From Robiginitalea aestuariiviva (GTDB lineage: Bacteria > Bacteroidota > Bacteroidia > Flavobacteriales > Flavobacteriaceae), in the NCBI RefSeq assembly GCF_029537735.1, contig NZ_JARPUQ010000002.1, positions 1,232,240 to 1,296,239 on the forward strand: 64,000 bases of DNA. Reading direction: 5' to 3'. The position numbers were made by a program, and so were the translations under genes. Each line of letters opens with the position of its first letter. Position 1 is the stretch's first letter. A model generated the notes under the pieces. It was not told the DNA's origin. It did no database searches and worked only from the letters and a program-made list of their open reading frames with translations. Positions 1 to 8,672 of the stretch are shown here, in pieces.

Positions 1-152
1 CTGACCGGATTCTCCCAGAAACGGGTCAAATCCTCACAGACCCGCCACACTTACTAGATACCCTTGCGGAATTATACGATACGGGGTTTAGGGTTAATAT
101 CTTGGTCCTTAGAACGCAAAAGCAAATTAACCCCTAATAACCACTTGTGATC

Positions 153-404
153 ATGAAAAAAGTATTCTCCCTTATCGCCATCGCCCTTTTGTTTGCCGCC
201 ACCACCGCCTGCGAAGCCGATAATGCTTCCGCGGAGCAGCTCTATGACGCCCTGTGTACTACCTGTGATGACGTTGATCCGGAAGGAGAATGTACCACAT
301 GCGACGATGTTGATCCCGAAGGCGCCTGCACTACTTGCGACGATGTTGATCCAGAAGGTGAATGTACCACCTGCGATGATATTCCGGACGACAACGGGAA
401 TTAA
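153..404 (+). CDS. Small lipoprotein with CxxC-acidic tandem repeats
   Basis: I recognise no family. The 83-residue product starts with a lipoprotein signal peptide (MKK, a hydrophobic stretch, then Cys20 after T-T-A), so a lipid-anchored exported protein is expected. The mature part is very acidic and consists mainly of 12-residue units beginning C-T-T-C-D-D: three full copies from about residue 35 and one partial copy. The repeated CxxC pairs could bind metal or form disulfides; this is inference. I chose the ATG at 153 over the in-frame GTG at 147 because it gives a standard Met-Lys-Lys signal start. A strong terminator follows, so the gene may be monocistronic. Confidence 0.72.
   Translation: MKKVFSLIAIALLFAATTACEADNASAEQLYDALCTTCDDVDPEGECTTCDDVDPEGACTTCDDVDPEGECTTCDDIPDDNGN
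255..392 (+). repeat. 36-bp coding tandem repeats, about 3.8 copies
   Basis: Units begin at 255, 291, 327 and 363. Each encodes C-T-T-C-D-D-V-D-P-E-G-(E/A); the last is cut after C-T-T-C-D-D. The copies differ mainly at synonymous third positions (for example tgtacta/tgtacca/tgcacta), so the protein repeat appears maintained by selection rather than being a fresh slippage product. Confidence 0.85.
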
Positions 405-431
405 GAACGAAATTCTTTTCAGAATTCTTTT

Positions 432-463
432 AAGGGCCTTGCAAACCGTAAGGCCCTTTTTTA
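432..463 (+). terminator. Intrinsic terminator after the repeat lipoprotein
   Basis: A perfect 9-bp stem (AAGGGCCTT at 432-440 with AAGGCCCTT at 450-458) is followed by a run of T. It ends about 10 bases before the start of the downstream histidine kinase gene. Confidence 0.85.
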
Positions 464-473
464 ATTTGGTGTT

Positions 474-2567
474 ATGGTTAATAACCCACAGGGCAAGATA
501 TTTACATTTACCTTAATGCTTCTGCTGCTGGGCGGTTGGGGGTGCAACCGTGGTGTGGATGCCCGCACCCGGGCCGAACGGCAGGCCGAGATCTCTGCAC
601 GCATTGCTGCCCTGTCGGACCCCAACCTACCCGAAAGCGCCTGGGAGGTAGCCCGGGAAACACTGGAAAAGGAATTACTGGACACAGACGGAGATAGCAT
701 ACAGGCCTACGGGTTGGTAAAGCTCCTGGAGACGTATCGGGACCAGAAAGAGGACCCGGAATACCGCGCTCTGGCCAATCGTGCCCTGAGCCTGGCTCAG
801 GACCGACGGGATACCCTGGCCATCGGGCAACTTTTCTCTGAAATCGGGATGTTTCATTACCGTCGCAATCACCAGGACAGCGCCTATTCCAATTTTACCA
901 CGGCCTACGACCTTTTTATCCGCCTGGACTCCCTTTATTTAGCCGGCCATGCCAAAAGAAGCATTGCCGCCACCAAGTATTTTACCGGGGATTACCTGAG
1001 TGCGGACGAAAATGTAGTGCAGGCCATTGACCTTTTTGAGGCGGCCGGGGACCACCCTGACAGCCGCTTCCAGATTGCAAGATGCTACAGCTTTATGGGG
1101 AGTATCTCCTCGGCCATGAACCAATATGACAAGGCCTTAGAAGCCCAGGAAAAGGCCCTGGAATTGTTAGCCGTCTTCCCAGATCAGCACGGCATGCGCC
1201 ATACCCTCTACAATAATATGAGTAATGCATATCTGCAAAAAGAAGATTATTTGCGGGCCTTGCGATACCTCAACCTAATCTTAAACGCTCCCCCGGAAGA
1301 AAATATAAGCCTTCGTACCCTGGCGCTTGCCCTAATCAACCAGGGGCGGGCCTATTTCGGGTTAAAAAATTATGGGGCCGCAGAAAAAAGCTACCGGGAA
1401 GCCCTGGAGTATATTCAGCAATCTGCCGACCTGAACAACCGGCTGCCCCGGAACTATTACTATATGGCAGAACTCTTCCTGGCCCAGGAAGATACCGCCC
1501 GGGCCAGCGCCTATATTCAACTTGGGCGGGAATGGGCGGAACAATTAAAGGAAATGGACGGCCTTAAAGATATCCTGGTTTTGCAATCCAGAATTTCCCC
1601 TGCCCTGGCGCCGGCCAATATTGAGCGCCTGGATATGCTGCGGGACAGCCTGCTGAACCTGGAACGGGACAACCGCAACAAGATGGCCCGCCTGGAGATG
1701 CAGACAGACCAGTACATAGAACGGAACGAAGAGCTGGCCCGCCGGCAGATCCTGTGGATTGGCCTGGCCATGGGGGTATTGCTGCTGGGGGCATCCATCC
1801 TGATCATCATCACCCAGCGGGTGCGCAACCAGAAACTGCGCTTCCAGCAACAGCAACAGGAAGCTAACCAGGAGATCTTTAACCTGATGCTCTCCCAGAA
1901 CGAGAAGGTGGAGGAAGGCAAGCACGAAGTGCAGAAACGCATCTCCGAAGACCTGCATGACGGGGTGCTGGGGGAAATGAACGGCATCCGTATGGTGCTG
2001 CTGGGCCTCAATGGAAAAACGGATGAAAAATCTGTAGCCCTGCGCGCCCAGGCCATTGAAAAACTAAAGTCCATACAGGAGGAAATCCGGGGGATTTCAC
2101 ACGAATTAAGTGACGCCGCTTACCGAAAATTCCATAACTTTATTTTGTCTATTGAAGATCTGGTAACCGATTATTGCGATTCGGCGGGGCTGGAACACCA
2201 CCTGGAATACAGCAAGGAGGTAGACTGGGACGACCTGCGGGGCGAGACCAAGATTAACCTGTATCGCATCATCCAGGAGTGCCTGCAGAATACCATCAAG
2301 CACGCCGGGGCCACCCGGGTGGAGGTTGAACTCGGGGCAGAAGGATCTGATATTACCGTTTTGGTACGGGATAACGGAGTCGGTTTCCTGGTCAAACGGG
2401 GCAAAAAGGGAATTGGCCATAAAAACATTGCCTCCCGGGTGTCAAAGATCAAGGGCCGGTGGGACCTGAAAAGCAGCCCGGGGGCCGGGACCGAAATCAC
2501 TATTGCGGTGCCCTATCACGACATGACCAGCCCCGCAGTGGATGTGGAAGCGTTCATAAGCGTTTAA
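474..2567 (+). CDS. TPR-containing sensor histidine kinase (HisKA_3/NarL type)
   Basis: Membrane sensor kinase of 697 residues. It has an N-terminal signal with a possible lipobox (L-G-G-W-G-C), tetratricopeptide-like helices at about 110-360, one transmembrane helix near 426-447, a coiled coil, then a HisKA_3 dimerisation helix with the phospho-accepting His in E-D-L-H-D-G near 494. The C-terminal HATPase carries D-N-G-V-G-F and G-I-G-H-K-N-I. This layout is common in Bacteroidetes kinases paired with LuxR-type regulators. The response regulator follows after 13 bases, presumably in the same operon. The signal sensed by the TPR region cannot be told from sequence. Confidence 0.93.
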   Translation: MVNNPQGKIFTFTLMLLLLGGWGCNRGVDARTRAERQAEISARIAALSDPNLPESAWEVARETLEKELLDTDGDSIQAYGLVKLLETYRDQKEDPEYRALANRALSLAQDRRDTLAIGQLFSEIGMFHYRRNHQDSAYSNFTTAYDLFIRLDSLYLAGHAKRSIAATKYFTGDYLSADENVVQAIDLFEAAGDHPDSRFQIARCYSFMGSISSAMNQYDKALEAQEKALELLAVFPDQHGMRHTLYNNMSNAYLQKEDYLRALRYLNLILNAPPEENISLRTLALALINQGRAYFGLKNYGAAEKSYREALEYIQQSADLNNRLPRNYYYMAELFLAQEDTARASAYIQLGREWAEQLKEMDGLKDILVLQSRISPALAPANIERLDMLRDSLLNLERDNRNKMARLEMQTDQYIERNEELARRQILWIGLAMGVLLLGASILIIITQRVRNQKLRFQQQQQEANQEIFNLMLSQNEKVEEGKHEVQKRISEDLHDGVLGEMNGIRMVLLGLNGKTDEKSVALRAQAIEKLKSIQEEIRGISHELSDAAYRKFHNFILSIEDLVTDYCDSAGLEHHLEYSKEVDWDDLRGETKINLYRIIQECLQNTIKHAGATRVEVELGAEGSDITVLVRDNGVGFLVKRGKKGIGHKNIASRVSKIKGRWDLKSSPGAGTEITIAVPYHDMTSPAVDVEAFISV

Positions 2568-2580
2568 CTGGAAAAGAAGT

Positions 2581-3264
2581 ATGACAATGCAGGAGCCTGA
2601 AACCATACGCATCCTGGCGGTGGACGACCACGAAATGACCACCCTGGGGTACAAATTTATCTTGGAGGACTATTCCTTCGACGGGCATACCATCCATATG
2701 GATACTGCCAAAACCTTTGCAGAGGGAGAGCATTTAATCCGGGATTCCGTCCGCAAACTCCCTTACCATATCCTGTTATTGGACATTCAGCTTTCCAACA
2801 GCCGCAACGGGCCGGTAGAGACCGGGGAGGACCTCGGAATCATCGCCAGGGAAGTAAGCCCGGGTACCCGAGTGGTGTTTATGTCTTCCTTTAGCGACAA
2901 TTACCGCATTAACAGCATTATGCAAACGGTGGATCCTGAAGGCTATATGGTGAAGTCCGAGATTGACGAAGGCTCCCTGCGGGCCATGGTCAAAACGGTC
3001 ATGACCCAACCCCCGTACTACACCCAAAAGGCGCTGATGGCCATCCGCAAAAAAATGGCCAACCGAATTAACCTGGACGAAAACGACAAACAGATCCTGT
3101 ATCACCTGTCCATCGGGACCAAAACCAAGGATATGGTAAACCACATATCCCTTTCCCTGCCCAGCATCGAAAACCGCAAACGACAGATCAAGTCGTTATT
3201 CGGGATTGAGAAACAAAATGACCAGGCCCTGATTGCCGAAGCCCGGGAACGGGGCTTTCTCTGA
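2581..3264 (+). CDS. LuxR/NarL-type response regulator
   Basis: Cytoplasmic transcription regulator of 227 residues, the likely partner of the preceding TPR kinase. The receiver domain has acidic residues D15/D16, the phosphorylatable D68 in L-L-L-D-I-Q, and a Lys in the M-V-K-S segment. A C-terminal LuxR-like helix-turn-helix covers about residues 160-210, with a recognition helix around S-L-P-S-I-E-N-R-K-R-Q-I-K. It is slightly divergent from typical NarL output domains: the usual T-V-K-x-H is replaced by S-I-E-N-R. A terminator follows, closing a two-gene operon. Confidence 0.9.
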   Translation: MTMQEPETIRILAVDDHEMTTLGYKFILEDYSFDGHTIHMDTAKTFAEGEHLIRDSVRKLPYHILLLDIQLSNSRNGPVETGEDLGIIAREVSPGTRVVFMSSFSDNYRINSIMQTVDPEGYMVKSEIDEGSLRAMVKTVMTQPPYYTQKALMAIRKKMANRINLDENDKQILYHLSIGTKTKDMVNHISLSLPSIENRKRQIKSLFGIEKQNDQALIAEARERGFL

Positions 3265-3311
3265 TTTCCCAGGGAAAACATCCATCCAGTCAACATTGAA
3301 AACTATATAAC

Positions 3312-3340
3312 AAAACCATAAATATTTTATGGTTTTTTTA
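3312..3340 (+). terminator. Intrinsic terminator of the two-component operon
   Basis: Stem AAAACCATAA / TTATGGTTTT with a 6-base loop, followed by T residues, about 50 bases after the response regulator stop. Confidence 0.82.
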
Positions 3341-3364
3341 TACTTCTATCTCTCGCCTTCTCAA

Positions 3365-3372
3365 TACTTTTG
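3365..3372 (+). promoter_or_regulatory. -7 promoter element TACTTTTG
   Basis: An exact match to the Bacteroidetes -7 consensus TAnnTTTG, 35 bases before the ATG at 3408 and after the upstream terminator. It suggests that the downstream orphan gene has its own promoter. I see no clear TTG at the -33 position. Confidence 0.55.
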
Positions 3373-3407
3373 AGGATAAGGGACATTATTTAGCGATTGA
3401 CAGATAT

Positions 3408-4067
3408 ATGATGACTTGGAATTATCCCTTTGACCTGACCAGAGAAATACAAACCAGAGCGTTTATCCAGGGGGTAGATGCTTTTGAGAAGGGCCTCGAG
3501 CGGCTCTTTTTTGCTTCTGTTCAAATTCAGCGCAGCACCCCTGAAAATGGGAAAGAACAGCTGGTGCTGGAACTCAAATGTCCGCTGCCTTTTGTGGAAG
3601 CCCTCTATCATTTCCGGCAGGGAACCTGGGGCGGCAGTCTGGCAGGGCCCGATGTACAGGTACATCCCCCATCGGTGAGTACCCTGATCGAAGATCTCAA
3701 CCTGTGCAATGAGGAGGCTTTGAACCTTTCTGAAATCCTCCTGGAGTTCACAGATCTCACTTTGGTCATTCAACATAGCGGCGCGCAACCCCTGGACCGG
3801 ATGCTGCCCCTGCTTTTTGAAAACCTGTCACGGGAATACGTCTCCATCAGCCACGGCTCCCAGGCCCTCCCTAACGAAATCTACATCCCCGTCCAGGCCG
3901 ATGAGACCACGGGGTACCTGGCGGAACACCCGGACGGCAAATCGCCCTATCGCTATTGGGGCCTGTACTTCGAAAATGAGATAGAAGGCAAAGTCTATGA
4001 CAGCCATATCGGCGATTGGAATGCCCCCGGCATTGACCTGTTGCCGCCTCCCGGCTTAGGCTTATAA
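3408..4067 (+). CDS. Conserved-looking hypothetical protein, cytoplasmic
   Basis: I do not recognise this 219-residue protein. It has no signal peptide or membrane helix and is acidic. The C-terminal part contains Y-R-Y-W-G-L-Y-F and ends in a Pro/Leu-rich tail. Met1 and Met2 are adjacent, so the start is uncertain by one codon. It sits between a terminator and the convergent glyA gene, so it is transcribed alone from the TACTTTTG box 35 bases upstream. Codon use resembles the neighbours, with GC-rich third positions, so I accept it as a real gene. Function unknown. Confidence 0.8.
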   Translation: MMTWNYPFDLTREIQTRAFIQGVDAFEKGLERLFFASVQIQRSTPENGKEQLVLELKCPLPFVEALYHFRQGTWGGSLAGPDVQVHPPSVSTLIEDLNLCNEEALNLSEILLEFTDLTLVIQHSGAQPLDRMLPLLFENLSREYVSISHGSQALPNEIYIPVQADETTGYLAEHPDGKSPYRYWGLYFENEIEGKVYDSHIGDWNAPGIDLLPPPGLGL

Positions 4068-4091
4068 GCTTACCCCAAAATGTTTAAGCAA

Positions 4092-5366
4092 TCAGGATGC
4101 GAATAAGGGACGGTGTCCCATCCATTCCCGAACCTCCTGGCGCACGGCTGCACGGATCTCCTCGGATTCCGGGGCGGCAAGCACGCGGTCAATAAAGTCC
4201 ACCACCTTTTCCATATCGGACTCTTTTAAACCCCGGGAGGTTATGGCCGCGGTGCCAAAACGGATCCCCGAGGTAACAAAGGGGGACTGGTCGTCAAAGG
4301 GCACCATGTTCTTGTTGGCTGTGATATCGGCCATTTCCAATGCCTTTTCCGCATCTTTCCCGGTAATGCCTTTGTTGCGCAGGTCTATGAGCATCATATG
4401 GTTGTCCGTCCCGCCCGAAATCAGGTGATAATCGCGGGCTACAAAAGCCTTGGCCATGGCCTGGGCGTTCTTTTGCACCTGCAGGGCATAATACAGGAAT
4501 TCATCGGTCAGGGCCTCGCCAAAGGCCACCGCTTTGGCTGCAATAATATGCTCCAGGGGCCCGCCTTGGTTCCCCGGAAATACAGCCAGGTCAATCAGGG
4601 AAGACATGCTGCGTACCTTCCCGCTCTTCAGGGTCAGGCCAAAGGGGTTGTCAAAGTCCTGGCCCATCATGATCATCCCGCCCCGCGGGCCCCGCAGGGT
4701 TTTGTGGGTGGTTGTGGTTACAAAATGGCAATGGGGCACGGGGTCATTCAGGATGCCCTTGGCAATGAGCCCGGCCGGGTGCGAAATGTCCGCCAGCAGG
4801 AATGCTCCAACGGAATCGGCAATTTCCCGGAACCGCTTAAAGTCCATATCCCGGGAGTAAGCGGAGGCCCCGGCAATAATAAGCTTGGGTTTCTCGGCGG
4901 TGGCAATTTCCGCGATTTTGTCGTAATCCAGGCGCCCGGTTTCCCGGTCGACCCCATAAAACACCGGACGGTAAAGTTTCCCGGAGAAGTTCACCGGCGA
5001 ACCGTGGGTCAGGTGCCCTCCATGGGAAAGATCAAAGCCCAGGATGGTATCGCCCGGCTTCAGGCAGGCCATATAGACTGCCGCATTGGCCTGGGAGCCC
5101 GAATGGGGCTGTACATTCACATAGGCGGCCCCAAAGAGGGCCTTCGCCCGCTCAATGGCCAGGGTCTCCACCTGGTCCACTACCTGGCACCCGCCGTAAT
5201 AGCGCTTGCCCGGGTATCCCTCGGCATATTTATTGGTCAGCACCGACCCGGCTGCCTCCATCACCTGGGGGCTGGTAAAATTCTCCGAGGCAATCAGTTC
5301 TAAACCGTTTACCTGGCGGTCCTGCTCTGCGCGAATCAGGTCAAACACTTGCTGATCTCTTTCCAT
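4092..5366 (-). CDS. glyA: Serine hydroxymethyltransferase
   Basis: PLP enzyme interconverting serine plus tetrahydrofolate with glycine plus methylene-tetrahydrofolate, the main one-carbon source. The product is 424 residues, typical for the family. Visible family signatures are the N-terminal L-I-A-S-E-N-F segment (24-30), [15 protein letters not shown] (45-59) and [14 protein letters not shown], where K222 is the expected Schiff-base lysine. Transcribed alone, convergent with the orphan gene before it. A TACTTTTA box about 90 bases upstream is a near match to the -7 consensus. Confidence 0.98.
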   Translation of the reverse strand: MERDQQVFDLIRAEQDRQVNGLELIASENFTSPQVMEAAGSVLTNKYAEGYPGKRYYGGCQVVDQVETLAIERAKALFGAAYVNVQPHSGSQANAAVYMACLKPGDTILGFDLSHGGHLTHGSPVNFSGKLYRPVFYGVDRETGRLDYDKIAEIATAEKPKLIIAGASAYSRDMDFKRFREIADSVGAFLLADISHPAGLIAKGILNDPVPHCHFVTTTTHKTLRGPRGGMIMMGQDFDNPFGLTLKSGKVRSMSSLIDLAVFPGNQGGPLEHIIAAKAVAFGEALTDEFLYYALQVQKNAQAMAKAFVARDYHLISGGTDNHMMLIDLRNKGITGKDAEKALEMADITANKNMVPFDDQSPFVTSGIRFGTAAITSRGLKESDMEKVVDFIDRVLAAPESEEIRAAVRQEVREWMGHRPLFAS

Positions 5367-5494
5367 ATGTCTGTAGGATAAGGGGTTAAGGTTGTTTATT
5401 AGCCGTTTTATTCCGGGGATTTACCCGGCATTTTCGGCCATCCCGTCAAAGGGGTAAAAGTACAAATTGGAGGACGGTAAACCAGATAAAATGA

Positions 5495-5502
5495 TATCTT
5501 TG
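5495..5502 (+). promoter_or_regulatory. -7 promoter element TATCTTTG for fumarylacetoacetase
   Basis: An exact TAnnTTTG match 35 bases before the ATG. A TTG at 5467-5469 is 25 bases upstream, longer than the usual spacing. TTTGAT at 5499-5504 and ATCAAA at 5514-5519 form a small inverted repeat overlapping the box. Confidence 0.6.
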
Positions 5503-5537
5503 ATTGGGAATTTATCAAACGAGAATTAACAATTGCT

Positions 5538-6818
5538 ATGGCTATTTACGCAAACGACCCCAGGCGAAAATCCTGGATTAACGTCCCGGAACATTCCGAT
5601 TTTCCAATCCAGAACATCCCCTTCGGCGTCTTTCTTACACGGGACGATGTCATTACCATCGGGACGCGTATAGGCGATACAGCCATAGACCTCGGGGCTA
5701 TGCACCAACTCGGCTATTTCCGGGATATCCCCCTGACCGAAGACATCTTCCTGCAGGACAGCCTGAACGACTTTATTTCGGACGGAAAAAAAACCTGGCG
5801 ACTGGTGCGCAACCGCATTGCCGAGGTATTTGACGTGAACACCCCGGACCTACAGGAAAACGAAGCCCATAAAAAAATCATCCTGTTTGGCCTGGATGAA
5901 ATAGAAATGCAACTCCCGGTGCAGATTGGGGATTACACGGATTTCTATTCCAGCAAGGAACACGCCACCAATGTGGGCAGCATGTTCCGGGACCCGGAAA
6001 ATGCCCTATTGCCCAATTGGCTGCACCTGCCGGTGGGCTATCATGGCCGCAGTTCCAGCATTATCCCCAGCGGCACCCCGGTGCGCCGACCCAACGGACA
6101 AACCCTGCCCCAAGGTGCGGACACCCCCGTTTTCGGGCCCTCCAAACGGGTGGATTTTGAACTGGAAATGGCCTTTGTCACTACCGATGCCAACACCCTA
6201 GGGGAGCCCATCCCCATAGCAGAAGCAGAGGATTACATCTTCGGGCTGGTCCTGTTTAACGACTGGAGCGCCCGCGACATCCAGAAGTGGGAGTACGTGC
6301 CCCTGGGGCCCTTCCTCGCCAAGAATTTTGCCTCCTCCATCTCCCCCTGGATTGTAACCATGGACGCCCTGGAGCCCTTCCGTACGGCAAGTCCGGCCCA
6401 ACAACCCGCCCCCCTGCCCTACCTCCGGCAAGAACGCCCGGGCAGTTTTGACATCCACCTGGAAGTGGACCTAATCCCGGACGGCTCCGATGCCACTACC
6501 ATTTGCCGGTCTAATTTCAAGTACATGTACTGGACCATGGCCCAGCAACTGGCCCACCATACGGTAAACGGCTGCAAGGTGAACAGCGGCGACATGATGG
6601 GCAGCGGCACCATTTCCGGGCCTACCCCGGATTCTTACGGCTCCATGCTGGAGCTGGCATGGGCCGGAAAAAAGCCCCTCACCCTGGAGGGTGGGCAAAC
6701 CCGCACCTTTATTGAAGATGGGGATACGGTGGTTTTCCGCGGGTTTTGCGAGAAAAATGGGCTCCGGATCGGGTTTGGGGAAGTGAGCAGCCGCCTGTTG
6801 CCCGCCCTTCCGCTATAG
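5538..6818 (+). CDS. fahA: Fumarylacetoacetase
   Basis: Hydrolyses fumarylacetoacetate to fumarate and acetoacetate, the last step of tyrosine/phenylalanine breakdown via homogentisate. The 426-residue length and two-domain layout match the FAH family: a small N-terminal domain followed by the FAA hydrolase fold. Motifs seen include D-F-Y-S-S-K-E-H-A-T-N, L-P-V-G-Y-H-G-R-S-S-S with the catalytic His, D-F-E-L-E-M-A-F, and F-N-D-W-S-A-R-D-I-Q, which supply the metal ligands. No other gene of the pathway (hmgA, hpd) is in the window. It has its own promoter box and no clear operon partner. Confidence 0.97.
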   Translation: MAIYANDPRRKSWINVPEHSDFPIQNIPFGVFLTRDDVITIGTRIGDTAIDLGAMHQLGYFRDIPLTEDIFLQDSLNDFISDGKKTWRLVRNRIAEVFDVNTPDLQENEAHKKIILFGLDEIEMQLPVQIGDYTDFYSSKEHATNVGSMFRDPENALLPNWLHLPVGYHGRSSSIIPSGTPVRRPNGQTLPQGADTPVFGPSKRVDFELEMAFVTTDANTLGEPIPIAEAEDYIFGLVLFNDWSARDIQKWEYVPLGPFLAKNFASSISPWIVTMDALEPFRTASPAQQPAPLPYLRQERPGSFDIHLEVDLIPDGSDATTICRSNFKYMYWTMAQQLAHHTVNGCKVNSGDMMGSGTISGPTPDSYGSMLELAWAGKKPLTLEGGQTRTFIEDGDTVVFRGFCEKNGLRIGFGEVSSRLLPALPL

Positions 6819-6946
6819 GCCCAGCCCTGCTTTTTATTGGTGTTTTTGATCGGGATTATACGATCCCTGGCCGATTTGCGTTCTAAGGATGGTCGGTTTT
6901 GGCACAACCCTTGTATGGTGCCTGTATAACCCAAAATCAAACCGTC

Positions 6947-8134
6947 ATGAAAAAAGCACTACTCTACGGACTCGCAATGACCCTGGCTTTTTCCTGCGGA
7001 GGCGTGAAAAAGACACAGGAAGCCCTGAACACCGGGAATTATGAACAGGCGATCTATCGCTCCATCAATACCCTGGTAGACAACAAGAGCAAAAAGGGGA
7101 ATCAACCCTATGTAATCCTGCTGGAAGAGGCCTTTGCCAAGTTCTCGGCCCGGGAACTGGAAGAAATTGCCTTCCTGCAACAGGGCGGCAACCCTGCAGA
7201 CCTGGAATCCATCTACCGCAAGTACAACCGGCTTAAGGAGATACAGAGTCGCATCCGGCCCCTGCTCCCGCTGCCCATCTATGAGGAGAACCGCGATGCC
7301 CGGTTCCGTTTCGGGAATTACGATGCTGACATCCTGGACACCCGGGATGCCCTGTCCGAATACCTGTATGCCAATGCCTCGGACCTGTTGAAGCAGGCCA
7401 GCACGAAATACGATTACCGGCAGGCCTTTGACGACTTCCGCTACCTGGAGGAAATCAACCCCGGCTATGCGGATGTGCGCCAGCAAATGGAGGAAGCGCA
7501 CCGCAAGGGTATCGATTATGTAAAGGTGCGTATGATTAACGATACGCAGCAGATTATTCCGGAACGTCTGGAGAGCGAGCTGCTGAATTTCAATACCTAC
7601 GGCCTGGACGACCTTTGGACGGCCTACCACACCAATCCGCTGGACGAAATCGACTACGATTACGAAATGCAGGTGGCCTTCCGCAACATCCTGATCTCTC
7701 CGGAGCAGGTAAATGAAAGGCAGGTCATCAAGGAACGGCAGGTGAAGGACGGTAAGAAATTGTTGCGGGACGAGGCCGGGAATGTGGTTAAAGACAGCCT
7801 GGGGAATGAAATCGAAGTAGACCGCATGCGTACCGTACGCTGTAACTTCTATCAGTTTACCCAGCAGAAAACGGCCCAGGTAGACGGTACGGTTCAGTTT
7901 ATTGACCTGCGCACCCGCCAGGCCATCAACCAGTACCCCCTGGCCAGTCAGTTTGTCTTTGAGCATGTCTATGCCAACTACGATGGCGACCGCCGTGCCC
8001 TGGACAACGACCTGGTGGCTCTGCTGGACCTGGCTGCCGTACCCTTTCCATCGGACGAACAAATGGTGTACGACGCAGGGGAAGACCTGAAGGCCCGGTT
8101 AAAGAACATCCTGGTCAGTCAGAAATTCAATTAA
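6947..8134 (+). CDS. Predicted lipoprotein, TPR-like, unknown function
   Basis: A 395-residue exported protein. I use the ATG at 6947 because it starts a lipoprotein signal peptide (M-K-K-A-L-L...F-S-C-G-G) and the upstream in-frame start adds an unrelated extension. The mature part is largely helical; the first 160 residues contain repeats of the E-A-L-N-T-G-N-Y-E-Q-A-I-Y type seen in TPRs. Residues near 260-290 (E-R-Q-V-I-K-E-R-Q-V-K-D-G-K-K) are highly charged. The overall look is of a conserved Bacteroidetes envelope lipoprotein; I cannot assign a function. A terminator follows immediately, so the gene is likely monocistronic. Confidence 0.85.
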   Translation: MKKALLYGLAMTLAFSCGGVKKTQEALNTGNYEQAIYRSINTLVDNKSKKGNQPYVILLEEAFAKFSARELEEIAFLQQGGNPADLESIYRKYNRLKEIQSRIRPLLPLPIYEENRDARFRFGNYDADILDTRDALSEYLYANASDLLKQASTKYDYRQAFDDFRYLEEINPGYADVRQQMEEAHRKGIDYVKVRMINDTQQIIPERLESELLNFNTYGLDDLWTAYHTNPLDEIDYDYEMQVAFRNILISPEQVNERQVIKERQVKDGKKLLRDEAGNVVKDSLGNEIEVDRMRTVRCNFYQFTQQKTAQVDGTVQFIDLRTRQAINQYPLASQFVFEHVYANYDGDRRALDNDLVALLDLAAVPFPSDEQMVYDAGEDLKARLKNILVSQKFN

Positions 8135-8140
8135 AATAAC

Positions 8141-8166
8141 AACCCCGGACTTCCGGGGTTTTTTTA
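8141..8166 (+). terminator. Intrinsic terminator, possibly bidirectional
   Basis: Stem AACCCCGGA / TCCGGGGTT with a two-base loop, followed by T residues on the plus strand. It lies between the convergent lipoprotein and ytxJ genes and overlaps the ytxJ stop by a few bases; an A/T-rich flank on the other side may let it work both ways. Confidence 0.85.
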
Positions 8167-8562
8167 TGGGTTTTCTGAAAGAGAAAGGCCCAGGAGCCCG
8201 CTATGGGAAGCGGCTTCCCTTAATTTACCCGATTCAATGATCAGCAACTGTGGGGATTCGTGCCGCAGGGCATAGCGCTCCGCGATGGCCTGGGACAACC
8301 CCCGTTGCCCGATAACGTCCAGCAGGTGAAACCCAGCCTGGTCACGGGCCGGGGCCCACTGACGTTCGAAACGCCTCAGGGTCATCCCACTGAGCCCGCA
8401 ACGGGTGGAGTGCTTAAAGATCAACTGGGGCCGGTGGTAACTTTCTGCTTCCAGGGTATTTAATTGTTCTTCCTGTTCCAGGGGGTTCCAGGATATGCTA
8501 TCTCCGTTTTCGCGACCCCCGGGCGTGTCCCCGCCCAGCAGCCGACTTAAAAATGCGCTCAT
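8164..8562 (-). CDS. ytxJ: YtxJ-like monothiol bacilliredoxin
   Basis: A 132-residue thioredoxin-fold protein. The segment L-I-F-K-H-S-T-R-C-G-L-S at about residues 48-59 is the family hallmark, with a single active-site cysteine, and R-H-E-S-P-Q-L-L-I-I near residue 100 gives the cis-Pro strand. Family knowledge: YtxJ/BrxC proteins reduce bacillithiol mixed disulfides on proteins, and Bacteroidetes include bacillithiol makers. The first 30 residues are less conserved. Transcribed alone, convergent with the preceding lipoprotein gene and divergent from clpB. Confidence 0.85.
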   Translation of the reverse strand: MSAFLSRLLGGDTPGGRENGDSISWNPLEQEEQLNTLEAESYHRPQLIFKHSTRCGLSGMTLRRFERQWAPARDQAGFHLLDVIGQRGLSQAIAERYALRHESPQLLIIESGKLREAASHSGLLGLSLSENP

Positions 8563-8672
8563 ATTTCCTGTCGAAATGTCTGATTAACCAGGATTTAAGC
8601 CGCCATAATGACAGCTATTCCCGGATGGTAAGGTTCTTGAACGTATGGGTTCGAATTTAAGACTTACAACCC

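Noticed and set aside
3-137. Open frame at the left edge that could be the end of an upstream gene (44 codons, stop at 135-137)
   Set aside because: Third positions are only about half G/C, unlike neighbouring genes, and no motif is visible, so coding cannot be supported.
4398-5303. 301-codon plus-strand frame inside glyA
   Set aside because: It is antisense to a clear serine hydroxymethyltransferase; GC-rich third positions create long opposite-strand frames throughout the window.
6959-8062. 367-codon minus-strand frame opposite the lipoprotein gene
   Set aside because: The plus-strand gene has a lipoprotein signal and terminator; the antisense frame has none.
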